A stretch of 64,000 nucleotides of DNA, taken from Martelella sp. NC20 (lineage in GTDB: Bacteria > Pseudomonadota > Alphaproteobacteria > Rhizobiales > Rhizobiaceae). The position numbers were made by a program, and so were the translations under genes. The notes below the pieces were generated by a model. That model saw only the letters and a program-made list of their open reading frames with translations. It had not been told where the DNA came from and did no database searches. The stretch lies in NCBI RefSeq assembly GCF_013459645.1, contig NZ_CP054861.1, forward strand, positions 1,228,001 through 1,292,000. The letters run 5' to 3'. This document shows positions 8,706-17,178 of this stretch, in pieces. How positions within the stretch are numbered: the stretch's first letter is position 1; each line of letters starts with the position of its first letter.

Positions 8706-9041
8706 GGGGAACTCCCTGTCAGCTTGGTTTTGGAAGGACCGCCCCGAAAGAACGGACCAACTCCCTGTTTTTAGCATTTGTTGGAAAAAAACTGGAACAA
8801 ATTGTGGCAGGATCGCCGGTTACGCCAATCCGCTGCGGTTTAAACCGGATTTCGCGCCGGCTTTTCTGCGCGGTTAAAGTCATGAGAAAACAGGGAAAAT
8901 TTCATATCGCTGTCATGCGTGAATTTTCTTTAATCGATTAAATAACTGATTTCATTACCTTTTGAGACTTTCCCGGTTGTCGGATGCGAATTTATTTAAT
9001 ATGTTTTTAAAAAATTGAATTTGCTTCTGAAAGGCGAAGAC
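8706..9041. promoter_or_regulatory. chvI/pckA divergent promoter region with a 14-bp palindrome
   Basis: This 336-base gap is much more AT-rich than its surroundings and must hold promoters for both directions. The clearest signal is a perfect 14-bp palindrome, TTTAATCGATTAAA, at 8929-8942, about 100 bases upstream of the pckA ATG. It has the central CG of LacI/GalR-type operators. In Sinorhizobium, pckA is controlled by a LacI-type regulator (PckR), so this is a candidate site by inference. No -10/-35 pair stood out with confidence. Confidence 0.55.
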
Positions 9042-10649
9042 ATGGCGGAGCATGGAATTTACAATCGCAGCTTTCCGGTGGACCAGGCGGGGCTGAAAGA
9101 CCTCAATGAAGTCTACTACAACCTTCTTCCGGCTGAACTCTGCGAGGAATCAATCCGTCGTGGCGAAGCCGTTCTGACCGCCGGCGGCGCGTTGCGCGCG
9201 CTCACCGGCCAGCACACCGGCCGTTCGGCAAAGGACAAGTTCGTCGTTTGCGATGACGTCACCCGCGACCAGATCTGGTGGGACAACAACAAGGCCATGA
9301 CGCCGGAGCATTTCGCGCTTCTGAAGGCGGACATGCTGGCCCATGCCGCCGGCAGGGACCTTTTCGTGCAGGACCTGATCGGCGGCGCCGATGAGGACAA
9401 CCGCCTGCCGACGCGCGTGATCACCGAATATGCCTGGCACGCCCAGTTCATCCGCAACCTGCTGATCCGTCCCGATCGCGACGCGGTGGAGGATTTCGAG
9501 GCGAAGCTGACGATCATCAACCTGCCGTCCTTCGCGGCCGATCCGAAGCGCTACGGCTGCCGCACCGAGACCGTGATCGCCTGCGATCTGGTCAACGGCC
9601 TGGTGCTGATCGGCGGCACGTCCTATGCCGGCGAGATGAAGAAATCGGTGTTCACCGTGCTCAATTACCTGCTGCCGGAACGCGGCGTGATGCCGATGCA
9701 CTGCTCGGCCAATGTCGGCGATGACGGCGATGCCGCGGTGTTCTTCGGCCTGTCGGGCACCGGCAAGACCACGCTTTCGGCCGATCCGGCGCGCACGCTG
9801 ATCGGCGATGACGAGCATGGCTGGGGCGAAAAGGGCCTGTTCAACTTCGAGGGCGGCTGCTACGCCAAGACCATCCGGCTTTCGGCGGAGGCCGAGCCCG
9901 AGATCTACGCCACGACCCAGCGTTTTGGCACGGTGCTGGAAAATGTCGTGCTCGATGCCGACCGCAATCCCGATTTCGACGACGGCTCGCTGACCGAAAA
10001 CACCCGTTGCGCCTACCCGCTGGATTATATTCCCAACGCCTCGCGCACCGGGCTCGCGCCCCATCCCCAGACCGTGATCATGCTGACGGCGGATGCCTTC
10101 GGGGTGCTGCCGCCAATCGCGAAGCTCACCCCCGAGCAGGCGATGTACCACTTCCTGTCGGGCTACACCGCCAAGGTCGCGGGCACCGAAAAGGGCGTCA
10201 CCGAGCCCGAAGCGACGTTCTCGACCTGTTTCGGCGCGCCGTTCATGCCGCGCCACCCGACCGAATATGGCAATCTGCTGAAGGCGCTGATCGCGCAGCA
10301 CGGCGTCCAGTGCTGGCTGGTCAATACCGGCTGGACCGGCGGCGCCTATGGCACCGGTAGCCGCATGCCGATCCGCCAGACCCGCGCCATGCTCGCCGAG
10401 GCGCTGTCGGGCCGGCTTGCCGGCGCCGATTTCCGCACCGATGCCAATTTCGGCTTCGAGGTGCCGGTCTCCGTGCCGGGCGTCGATGCCGCCATCCTCA
10501 ACCCGCGCGGCACCTGGGCGGATGCCAACGCCTATGATGCGCAGGCAAAGAAACTGGTCGACATGTTCGTCGCCAACTTCGCCAAGTTCGAGGACCATGT
10601 GGATGACGGCGTCAAGGCCGCGTCGCCGGGCGTTCTGGCGGCGGCCTGA
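9042..10649 (+). CDS. pckA: Phosphoenolpyruvate carboxykinase (ATP)
   Basis: 535-residue ATP-type PEP carboxykinase, which converts oxaloacetate to PEP for gluconeogenesis. The kinase-1a P-loop GLSGTGKTT is at residues 236-244. Other family marks are [15 protein letters not shown] near the N-terminus and [17 protein letters not shown] toward the C-terminus. Length matches rhizobial PckA. The ATG at 9042 was chosen over the upstream start at 9015 because MAEHGIYN begins the family homology and an AAGG lies 6-9 bases before it. It is monocistronic, ending at a strong terminator. The palindrome about 100 bases upstream suggests carbon-source control. Confidence 0.96.
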   Translation: MAEHGIYNRSFPVDQAGLKDLNEVYYNLLPAELCEESIRRGEAVLTAGGALRALTGQHTGRSAKDKFVVCDDVTRDQIWWDNNKAMTPEHFALLKADMLAHAAGRDLFVQDLIGGADEDNRLPTRVITEYAWHAQFIRNLLIRPDRDAVEDFEAKLTIINLPSFAADPKRYGCRTETVIACDLVNGLVLIGGTSYAGEMKKSVFTVLNYLLPERGVMPMHCSANVGDDGDAAVFFGLSGTGKTTLSADPARTLIGDDEHGWGEKGLFNFEGGCYAKTIRLSAEAEPEIYATTQRFGTVLENVVLDADRNPDFDDGSLTENTRCAYPLDYIPNASRTGLAPHPQTVIMLTADAFGVLPPIAKLTPEQAMYHFLSGYTAKVAGTEKGVTEPEATFSTCFGAPFMPRHPTEYGNLLKALIAQHGVQCWLVNTGWTGGAYGTGSRMPIRQTRAMLAEALSGRLAGADFRTDANFGFEVPVSVPGVDAAILNPRGTWADANAYDAQAKKLVDMFVANFAKFEDHVDDGVKAASPGVLAAA

Positions 10650-10679
10650 CAAACAGACGAACCCTGAAAAGGGTGCGCG

Positions 10680-10714
10680 ATACCCGGGCGGCACTGGTCG
10701 TCCGGGTATTTTTT
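10680..10714 (+). terminator. Intrinsic terminator after pckA
   Basis: ATACCCGG and CCGGGTAT form the stem, with a 14-base loop that can pair further. The stem runs straight into six T residues. It lies 30 bases past the pckA stop and gives a convincing factor-independent terminator. Confidence 0.85.
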
Positions 10715-10733
10715 CGTTTCCGCGATCGACCTG

Positions 10734-11183
10734 TTACCACGACAGTTCCACATGCGGACGGCCGTCGGACGTCTTGGCAGGAGACCGCCCGGTCTCATCG
10801 ACCGTGCAGTTGATCCGCCGCCTGAAAGCCGAGAAACTGTCGAATGTCACCACATCGACGGGGTCGTCGAACTTCAGCGTCAGACGATAATGGCCCGGCT
10901 TGCCCGCAAAGGCGCTGGCGGAAATGATCTCGGCGTTGAAGGCATGGCCCAGATAGGTTCCCGAGACCCGTGAGCCGAGCATCCACGGATTGAGCGGCGG
11001 GCGATTGCTGATCCTGGCATGCAGCGTGTTCCAGTCGCGAAAGCCCAGTTGGGCGGCAATCAGTTCCAGCGCGCGCGAATGGGTGATCGGCTGGCCTTCG
11101 CGGCCAAGATGAGCGCGCAGACGTTTGGCCTGATCCTTGAGCGCCTCAAGCGATGGCAGTGGGGAATTGGGTAAATTGGACAT
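10734..11183 (-). CDS. Glyoxalase-related small protein (unknown function)
   Basis: 149-residue protein. The N-terminal part, SLEALKDQAKRLRAHLG followed by HSRALELIAAQLGFRDWNTL, is a helical module I recognise from proteins annotated as glyoxalase-related, in which that helical region precedes a small beta domain. The rest (VSGTYLGHAFNAEIISA, then a beta-rich C-terminus) has no recognised active site. The start at 11183 (MSNLPNSP) fits better than the upstream one. It is convergent with pckA and shares the terminator region. Its biochemical role is unknown. Confidence 0.6.
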   Translation of the reverse strand: MSNLPNSPLPSLEALKDQAKRLRAHLGREGQPITHSRALELIAAQLGFRDWNTLHARISNRPPLNPWMLGSRVSGTYLGHAFNAEIISASAFAGKPGHYRLTLKFDDPVDVVTFDSFSAFRRRINCTVDETGRSPAKTSDGRPHVELSW

Positions 11184-11439
11184 GGCGAAGTCTTTCCTTC
11201 GCATCCGCTGTCTGGTGTTTCGGTGCCCGCATTGCCGGAAACGCGAATGCGCAAGGTTTGAAAACATCGCTCATCGGTTCAATGGGCACTTCACCATGGT
11301 TTCACATGAAACCCGCGGGCGGCCGGCGACCCTTGCCGTTGCTGCTGAGTAGGCCGCTTTTGCGGCCACGTCAAGCAATGCCCGCGCGGCGGAGATTGCG
11401 GTCTTGAAGGGCGGGACGCGGCATGAGATAACGCGAGCC

Positions 11440-11877
11440 ATGGCTTCAAGCGACCTTTTCATCAATGACCGGATCACGATCTTCGGCTGGGAACTGACCG
11501 AACAGTTCGTGCTGGCGGGCGGGCCCGGGGGGCAGAACGTCAACAAGGTCGCGACCGCCGTTCAGCTGTTCTTTCCGCTCGCAGCCTCGCCCTCGCTGCC
11601 CGAGGCGGTCAAGCGCAATGCCGTGCGCCTTGCCGGCCGCAAGGTCTCCAAGGAAGGCGTGCTGATGATCGAGGCCAACCGGTTTCGCAGTCAGGAGCGC
11701 AATCGCGAGGATGCCCGCGAACGGCTGAAGGAACTGATCCTCGCCGCCGCCGCCCCGCCGCCGCCAAGACGGCGCAAGACCCGGCCCACCAAGGGTTCGA
11801 TAGAACGCCGGCTGAAGGAAAAGACCGGCCGCGGCACCATCAAGAAAATGCGCGGCAAACCCGCGCCCGACGAGTAG
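11440..11877 (+). CDS. arfB: Alternative ribosome-rescue factor ArfB (peptidyl-tRNA hydrolase)
   Basis: 145-residue ArfB/YaeJ-type protein. The GGQ motif of class-I release factors lies at residues 30-32 in LAGGPGGQNVNK. The C-terminal tail is strongly basic (RRRKTRPTKGSIERRLKEK), as expected for the helix that enters the empty mRNA channel of stalled ribosomes. It hydrolyses peptidyl-tRNA on ribosomes without a stop codon. The short length and lack of a codon-recognition domain separate it from RF1/RF2. I chose the ATG at 11440 over 11404. It is followed after 5 bases by alkB, so the two are probably cotranscribed. Confidence 0.92.
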   Translation: MASSDLFINDRITIFGWELTEQFVLAGGPGGQNVNKVATAVQLFFPLAASPSLPEAVKRNAVRLAGRKVSKEGVLMIEANRFRSQERNREDARERLKELILAAAAPPPPRRRKTRPTKGSIERRLKEKTGRGTIKKMRGKPAPDE

Positions 11878-11882
11878 TCGCG

Positions 11883-12494
11883 ATGACCGACCTGCCCGAG
11901 GGTTTCCGCTATCTGCCGGATCATCTCGACCGCGCCGCCCAGCAGGCGCTGGTCGACGAAATCCGGGCCGTGGTCACGGAGGCCCCGCTTTACGTGCCGC
12001 GAATGCCGCGCACCGGCAAGCCGATGTCGGTCAGGATGACCAATTGCGGCGCGCTTGGCTGGGTCACCGACAAGGAACGCGGCTATCGCTATCAGCAAAC
12101 TCATCCGGCTACGGCCAAGCCATGGCCGCCGATGCCGGCAAGCCTTCTGAACCTCTGGGATACGCTTGCGGACTACCCGCGCCCGCCCGAGGCCTGCCTC
12201 GTCAATTTCTATGACGATACCGCGAGGATGGGTCTGCATCAGGACAGCGACGAGGCCGATCTGAACGCGCCGGTGCTCTCCGTCTCGCTCGGCGATACCT
12301 GCCTGTTCCGCGTCGGCGGCACCGAGCGCTCCGGCAAGGCGGTGTCGCTGAAGCTCAAAAGCGGTGATATCGTGCTGCTCGCCGGAAAAAGCCGCCTCGC
12401 CTTCCACGGCGTCACCCGGACCTATCCCGGCACCTCGACGCTGCTGAAGAATGGCGGCCGGATCAACCTGACGCTGCGCCGGGTGACGGTGTAG
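11883..12494 (+). CDS. alkB: AlkB-type 2-oxoglutarate/Fe(II) dioxygenase
   Basis: 203-residue DNA/RNA dealkylation enzyme. The iron triad is visible: His119 and Asp121 in GLHQDSDEAD and His175 in LAFHGVTRTYPG. The 2-oxoglutarate-binding Arg lies in the C-terminal NLTLRRV. AlkB oxidatively removes 1-methyladenine and 3-methylcytosine lesions. Length is close to E. coli AlkB. It follows arfB by 5 bases. The Ada-like methyltransferase and Nth of this window lie about 27 kb away, so alkylation repair is not clustered here. Confidence 0.93.
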   Translation: MTDLPEGFRYLPDHLDRAAQQALVDEIRAVVTEAPLYVPRMPRTGKPMSVRMTNCGALGWVTDKERGYRYQQTHPATAKPWPPMPASLLNLWDTLADYPRPPEACLVNFYDDTARMGLHQDSDEADLNAPVLSVSLGDTCLFRVGGTERSGKAVSLKLKSGDIVLLAGKSRLAFHGVTRTYPGTSTLLKNGGRINLTLRRVTV

Positions 12495-12573
12495 CCGCCG
12501 CATTGCATGCAAGAGCCGGCTAGATCATCCTCGCCGGGTTCAGTTTGTTGACAAAGCCTACTCTACTCTCCGC

Positions 12574-12710
12574 CGTCATGCTCGGGCTTGTCCCGAGCAT
12601 CTAAGCACGTATCAACACGACGGCCGTCTCGGGCGAGATCAATTACGAAACGCCAACGCCGCTCGTGCGGAACGGTGGTTAGATCCTCGGCACAAGGCCG
12701 AGGATGACGC
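12574..12710. repeat. Dispersed palindromic repeat (GTCAT type), with an unoccupied IS110 target
   Basis: About 137 bases between convergent alkB and the TRAP genes. It starts with CGTCATGCTCGGGCTTG, folding with CCCGAGCAT, and ends with ATCCTCGGCACAAGGCCGAGGATGACG cut into a second stem. The inner part (TAACCACC... GAGCGGCG.TGGCGTTT on the minus strand) matches the copy at 38054, inverted. Bases 12698-12711 read CCGAGGATGACGCC, the same as the reconstructed insertion site of the IS110 element at 38201. The rest of the 12495-12782 gap shows no gene. Confidence 0.75.
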
Positions 12711-12782
12711 CCGTGGAAAGGATAGGTTTGCTCAGCTATCTGAGCCGGGGGGCATCCCGCCGGCATGCCCCGGGAGGCGGGA

Positions 12783-14774
12783 TCACACTGCACCCGTCGC
12801 ACTCATGCCCCGGCGGTTCTGGATGATCGCGGCGATCACCACCGGCGACATCACCGCAAGGCCGATCACCAGCAGTTCGAGATCGCCGATCCCGGCAACC
12901 GCCTCGCCGGGCAGCGCGATCAGGATCGCGCCGATCAGGAGCGGCAGCCGCAGGATCCAGGCATAGGGGCTGTCGCGGAAGATCGGGCCGATGCCCATGA
13001 TGTATCCCTGGATGCCGCTTGCGAACATCCACACCCCGAACAGCGCTAGCGAGACCGAAAGCAGGATATTGCCCCAGCTTCCGTGGCCGATCAGCGCCGG
13101 ATCGAACACGAAGAAGAACGGGATGAAGTAGACGATGCTGCCGATCTTCATGGCTTCGAACCCGGTCCGCATCGGCGGCGTGTTGGCGACCGAGGCGGCG
13201 GCGAAGGCGCCGAGCGCGACCGGCGGCGTGATGAACGACAGCATGCCCCAGTAGAAGATGAACAGATGCGAGGCGAGCGGATCGAGCCCGACCTGGATCA
13301 GCGCCGGCGCCAGCATCACCGCGAGGAAGATGTAGCAGGCCGTCGCCGTCATGCCGGTGCCGAGAACCAGGCTGGTGAGCGCGCCCATGATCAAGAGCAG
13401 CAGCGGGCTGTCGCCGGCGATCGACAGCAGGTCGTTGACCAGCGTCGCCGCAAGGCCGGTCATCGAAAGCCCGCCGACGATCATGCCGACGGCGGCAAGC
13501 GTCGCGGCAAGCGTTGCAAACAGCCGGGCAAGCGAATCGATGAAGTGCAGCAGTTCCTTCTTGCCCCAGCGGTCGGTCTTCGAGACGATCTGGTTGATCA
13601 CCAGCAGCGCGGCGGTGGCGTAGAACGGCGCATATTGCTCGTTCTGCATCACCAGCAGCATGAAGGTCAAAAGCGCGAAGGCGAAGACGTGGTGCCAGCC
13701 CTCCTTCAGCGTCTGCTTCAGGTTCGGCAGTTCGGCGACCGGGATACCCTTCAGCCCCTCGCGCGCCGCCCGCGCATCGATCTGGATGAACAGGCCCATG
13801 AAATAGAGGAAGGCGGGGATCGCCGCCGAAACCGCGATCGTCGCATAGGGCACCTGCAGGAAATCCGCCATGACGAAGGCCGCGGCCCCCATGACGGGCG
13901 GCATCAGCACGCCGCCCGTCGAGGCGCAGGTCTCGATCCCGGCAGCCGTCGTGCCCTTCATGCCGACCCTGCGCATGGCCGGAATGGTCATGACGCCGGT
14001 GGTCAGCACATTGGTGACGACGCTGCCCGAAAGCGAGCCCATCAGCCCGCTCGAAAGGATCGCGACCTTGGCCGGTCCGCCGCGGACATGACCGAGAAGC
14101 GCGAAGGCGAGGTTGATGAAGAACCGGCCCGCGCCGGTATGTTCGAGCGCCGCACCGAAGATGACGAAACCGAACACGAGATTGGCGAACGCCTTCAGCG
14201 GAATCCCGAGCATGCTCTCAAGGCTCATCGCATGATAGGCCGCGACATAGCGGAACGGCGAGGCGAACGCCGAGATCGGTCCGGGCATCCTGTCGGCAAA
14301 CAGCGGATAGGCCGAAAAGAACAGTACGATCAGACCGAGGATCAGCCCGCCCGCCCGCCGTCCGGCGTCGAGCATCAGGATCCACAGGATGGCGCTGAAG
14401 ATCACCGCCACCTGCGGTGGCGACATTTCCCAGCCCATGAGCACGATGTCATAGGCGTGGATGACGAAATAGGAGAGCGTGACGACAGTGATGGTGGCGA
14501 GCGCCCAGTCGATGACCCCCGGTCCCTTCGCGCTGTTGCCGCCAAAGCCGGGAATGAGCAGAAACACCATCGGTATGGCGAGCGCCAGCACGAGATAGAA
14601 ATACTGGTTTTCGAGGATCGTGAAACCGAAATGCGATCCGAGATTGAAGGTCTGGTTGGTGCCGAGCACCAGGAGGATCAGGGTAAACACCCTGACCGCC
14701 CAGCGCGCCGGACCGGGGAGATGGCGGGCGGGAGCCGTCTCGCCATCATGATAGATCTTTTCCGGTTCGGACAT
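12783..14774 (-). CDS. TRAP transporter fused permease (TAXI type), DctQM-like
   Basis: 663-residue polytopic inner-membrane protein, the length expected of TRAP permeases in which the small (4-TM) and large (12-TM) subunits are fused. Typical DctM-domain stretches are LSGSVVTNVLTTGVMTIP, ETCASTGGVLMPPVMGAAAF and MLSFITPPVALGAFAAA. Such proteins use an ion gradient to import organic acids or other solutes delivered by a TAXI-family binding protein. The binding-protein gene lies 9 bases upstream on the same strand, so they form one operon. The ligand is unknown; the neighbouring catabolic genes suggest an organic acid. Confidence 0.92.
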   Translation of the reverse strand: MSEPEKIYHDGETAPARHLPGPARWAVRVFTLILLVLGTNQTFNLGSHFGFTILENQYFYLVLALAIPMVFLLIPGFGGNSAKGPGVIDWALATITVVTLSYFVIHAYDIVLMGWEMSPPQVAVIFSAILWILMLDAGRRAGGLILGLIVLFFSAYPLFADRMPGPISAFASPFRYVAAYHAMSLESMLGIPLKAFANLVFGFVIFGAALEHTGAGRFFINLAFALLGHVRGGPAKVAILSSGLMGSLSGSVVTNVLTTGVMTIPAMRRVGMKGTTAAGIETCASTGGVLMPPVMGAAAFVMADFLQVPYATIAVSAAIPAFLYFMGLFIQIDARAAREGLKGIPVAELPNLKQTLKEGWHHVFAFALLTFMLLVMQNEQYAPFYATAALLVINQIVSKTDRWGKKELLHFIDSLARLFATLAATLAAVGMIVGGLSMTGLAATLVNDLLSIAGDSPLLLLIMGALTSLVLGTGMTATACYIFLAVMLAPALIQVGLDPLASHLFIFYWGMLSFITPPVALGAFAAASVANTPPMRTGFEAMKIGSIVYFIPFFFVFDPALIGHGSWGNILLSVSLALFGVWMFASGIQGYIMGIGPIFRDSPYAWILRLPLLIGAILIALPGEAVAGIGDLELLVIGLAVMSPVVIAAIIQNRRGMSATGAV

Positions 14775-14783
14775 TTCGTTTTC

Positions 14784-15926
14784 TTACCTGAAATAGGCCG
14801 GGAAGCCGGCGGCTTCCAGCGCATCGGCACGCACCTGCATCCACTTGTCGCCAAAGCCGTCGCCGCTTTCGCCTTCCATGGTTGCCCAGGCATCCTGAAG
14901 CACCTTGCCGCGGGCCATGAGGTCATCATTGTGCTTCTGGATTTCGTCGGTCCAAACGCCTGCTTCCTTGTAGTATTCGATGGCGCCGGCATTATACGGC
15001 ACGACCCAGTCGAACACCTGGCGGTCCGCCGCCCAGCCGGAGGTGCCCGACTGCATCTTGGAATAGACCGGGGCCTGCAGGTCGATCGCCTTGGTGACGT
15101 TGTAGACCAGGTCTTCCGGGGCGGTGTAGGTGATCAGCGCCGGATAGGGCACGCCCGCGCATTCGAGCGGATGATCCTCGTCGATATCGACGCCGACGGT
15201 CGCCTTGCGCTGGGTGAAGTGCGGGTTGACGGCCTGCAGCCGTTCCCAGCCCGCCGTGTCGGAAAACGGCATCGCCAGCCATTTGAGGCCCTGCGGCGAG
15301 GCTGCGGCCTGTTCCAGCACGCCGCTGCCGGAGGTCACGGCCGTCATCGCGTCGATCTGGCCGCTGGTGAACGCCTGCCATGCGCCGCCATAGCTCGGCT
15401 GTTCGACAAGCTGGACATCGTCGATGGTGAGACCGCCAAAGGCGAGAAACGCCCGGACATTGGACTGGAGCGACGGAGAACTGACCACCCAGCCGATCTT
15501 CTTGCCCTTCAGATCCTGGATCGAATTGATGCCGTCATTGGCGGCAACCCCCATGGCAACGCCGTTATCGGCGCCCGCGAGATCCACGGCCGTCAGTTTC
15601 TGCGGCCCGAGTTCCGGCGTGGCGTAGCTCAGCACGCCCTCGAAGGCGTAGAAGGCATCGCTGCCGGCAAGCGCGAACGGCACCCGGCCCTCGCGCGCCG
15701 GCGCGATCCGCGAAAGATCGGTGGAGGCCGGCAGCACCCGCAGCGAAATGCCATAGGCATCTTCCAGCGCCTTGCCGACCGCGATCGACTGGTTGTAGCC
15801 AAGACTGCCGGTGTCGAAACTGGTCCAGACCAGCGTTTTCGGCAGCGTTACGGTATCATCGGCGGCGACAGCACTGCCCGCCACCAGGCAGAATGCGCCG
15901 AGCGCCATGCGCGCAAGTGTATTCAT
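14784..15926 (-). CDS. TAXI-family TRAP transporter solute-binding protein
   Basis: 380-residue periplasmic binding protein. The first 21 residues (MNTLARMALGAFCLVAGSAVA) form a Sec signal peptide with an AVA-type cleavage site; residues are given here only as the signal range 1-21. The mature part has TAXI features: FDTGSLGYNQSIAVGKALE, then LKGKKIGWVVSSPSLQSNVRAFLAF around the hinge. The reading frame runs 99 codons further upstream, but the ATG at 15926 has AGGAGGA about 9 bases before it and begins the signal peptide. It is cotranscribed with the fused permease. A TTTCG-N5-CGRAA operator lies about 124 bases upstream. Confidence 0.92.
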   Translation of the reverse strand: MNTLARMALGAFCLVAGSAVAADDTVTLPKTLVWTSFDTGSLGYNQSIAVGKALEDAYGISLRVLPASTDLSRIAPAREGRVPFALAGSDAFYAFEGVLSYATPELGPQKLTAVDLAGADNGVAMGVAANDGINSIQDLKGKKIGWVVSSPSLQSNVRAFLAFGGLTIDDVQLVEQPSYGGAWQAFTSGQIDAMTAVTSGSGVLEQAAASPQGLKWLAMPFSDTAGWERLQAVNPHFTQRKATVGVDIDEDHPLECAGVPYPALITYTAPEDLVYNVTKAIDLQAPVYSKMQSGTSGWAADRQVFDWVVPYNAGAIEYYKEAGVWTDEIQKHNDDLMARGKVLQDAWATMEGESGDGFGDKWMQVRADALEAAGFPAYFR

Positions 15927-16049
15927 TGGTTTATCCTCCTCGTCATTTTGGCTGACTTCCTCGGCATCGCCGGCGCAATCGCCGCCTTTCTGCCGTCCCG
16001 ACCCGAAATTAGGATGACTGGTGTCCGGGGGATATTTCAATCCAGATAC

Positions 16050-16066
16050 GTTTCGCCTGGCGGAAT
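16050..16066. promoter_or_regulatory. Shared operator site A (TTTCG-N-CTG-R-CGRAA)
   Basis: GTTTCGCCTGGCGGAAT is a near-perfect palindrome with one mismatch in the outer arm, 124 bases upstream of the TAXI binding-protein start. It is the same motif as sites at 18673, 19430 and 20520. I infer that one regulator controls the whole 12.8-23.6 kb locus. Confidence 0.6.
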
Positions 16067-16284
16067 AAGGGCCGCCGCCGATGCCGGAGAAGCGGAACCT
16101 AAGGCGGCATGAAAAAGGCGGCCCGAAGAGCCGCCGATACTTGCTGGATAATGATGAAACAGCAACGCAGTGCCGGAGCGAAGCCGTGTTTGAATGCCGA
16201 GCCGAACTAAAGCCAACCGTCAAGTCAACAGATACTCCCCCCTCAAGGGCATGGGAATTGCAATTGACCTTTCCGCACAGCCCC

Positions 16285-16434
16285 CAAATCTTCTCGCCCC
16301 GGAGGGGAGAGATGTCGCGACAGCGACAGTGAGGGGGGAGCCCATCCCCTCGGGCGCCCTCACAACTGGAAACGCGGCTTCACCCTCACTGCCCCTTTCG
16401 GGGCATCTCTCCCGCAAGCGGGCGAGAGTATTTG
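16285..16434. repeat. RIME-like intergenic palindromic repeat, copy 1 (divergent)
   Basis: About 150 bases with two outer palindromic ends: TTCTCGCCCCGGAGGGGAGA plus GATGTCGCGACAGCGACAG on the left, and TGCCCCTTTCGGGGCATCTC with GGGCGAGAG on the right. The layout (CTCCCC.. stem, GATGTCGCG-AGCGACA, variable centre, CACTGCCCC..GGGGCATCTC) matches the copies at 32815 and 35324 and resembles the Rhizobium-specific intergenic mosaic elements (RIME). It is more diverged than those two copies. Confidence 0.7.
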
Positions 16435-16534
16435 GAGCAAGCCATTAGGCCAAATGCGATAGCCCATGCTCCGCATGGGGAGCGAGCCTAAATGTCCCAT
16501 CGCTGCGCGCCTTGAACCGAGCCAAAATCATCAA

Positions 16535-17155
16535 TCACATCGATGCGAGCCACGCCTCCTCGCCCTCGTGGAAGGCGGCGAGGTCTTCGGGGCGGTCGTC
16601 GCCGAGCAGGTTCTGGTTGACGGTGATGCCGCGGCTGCCCTGGAGATAGGACAGGAAACAATAGCTCGGGCGGAAGCTTTCGAGCTTGTCCCAGTCGATC
16701 GGCAACCCATCGCGCGGGTTGAGGGCGCTCATGACGTCGCGCTCGAACAGCACCTCGAAACTCAGGATCTTCCAGCGGCCGTCCTCGCGCACGCAGCGCG
16801 AGAAGAAGCGGCAGAACACGTGGAAATCGACCGTGACATCGTGGAGCTTGGCGCGGTTGAAGATCATCGCCGGGCTTTCCACGGTCGCCCTGTCGCCGTT
16901 GATGCGGGCGAAGGCTGGAAACACCCAGTGCTTGCCGCCGCGCACCTTCTTCATGAATTCGCGGCTGGAATCGACATAGGCAGCCCCCCCTTTGCCGTCA
17001 TACCAGCTTGTTCGCACATAGGCGTCGTCGTGAAAGCATTCGCGCATCACGTCGAAACGCCCCTGATCGCGAGCGAAACGCTCCCGGCGCACCAAGTCGA
17101 ACAGTTCCTCGCGCTCGAGCATTTCCATCAGGCGTTTTTCGGTTTCGGGTTGCAT
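16535..17155 (-). CDS. SnoaL-like / NTF2-fold protein
   Basis: 206-residue protein with an N-terminal SnoaL/NTF2-like region: LFDLVRRERFARDQGRFDVMRE, then FHDDAYVRTSWYDGKG. This resembles small cone-shaped folds used by ring-hydroxylating dioxygenase beta subunits, polyketide cyclases and dehydratases. No large dioxygenase subunit or Rieske protein is present in the window, so a stand-alone role (isomerase, hydratase or binding protein) is more likely. The ATG at 17155 has GAGGA five bases upstream. It follows the aldehyde dehydrogenase gene after 23 bases on the same strand, so they share a transcript. Substrate unknown. Confidence 0.65.
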   Translation of the reverse strand: MQPETEKRLMEMLEREELFDLVRRERFARDQGRFDVMRECFHDDAYVRTSWYDGKGGAAYVDSSREFMKKVRGGKHWVFPAFARINGDRATVESPAMIFNRAKLHDVTVDFHVFCRFFSRCVREDGRWKILSFEVLFERDVMSALNPRDGLPIDWDKLESFRPSYCFLSYLQGSRGITVNQNLLGDDRPEDLAAFHEGEEAWLASM

Positions 17156-17178
17156 GTTGTCCTCCGCATCGATGCCGG

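Larger units (their letters stand above)
15927..16534. other. 608-base intergenic region upstream of the TAXI operon
   Basis: No convincing gene is seen. The region holds the promoter side of the TAXI operon, operator-like site A at 16050-16066, and a RIME-like palindromic repeat at 16285-16434. Bases 16435-16534 show no recognised feature. Confidence 0.6.

Noticed and set aside
6261-8774. An 837-codon plus-strand open frame.
   Set aside because: It is antisense to chvG and chvI, whose domains and motifs are unmistakable.
13083-16112. A 1009-codon open frame on the plus strand.
   Set aside because: It lies wholly antisense to the TRAP permease and its binding protein. The translation is rich in Arg, Asp, His and Gly, as expected for the complement of a GC-rich membrane-protein gene, and shows no domain.
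15927-16223. N-terminal extension of the TAXI binding protein.
   Set aside because: The open frame continues upstream, but a signal peptide with a good ribosome site begins at 15926; the extension holds the promoter region and operator site A.
16535-17155. Ring-hydroxylating dioxygenase beta subunit.
   Set aside because: The fold is similar, but no alpha subunit, ferredoxin or reductase gene is near, so I kept the broader SnoaL-like label.
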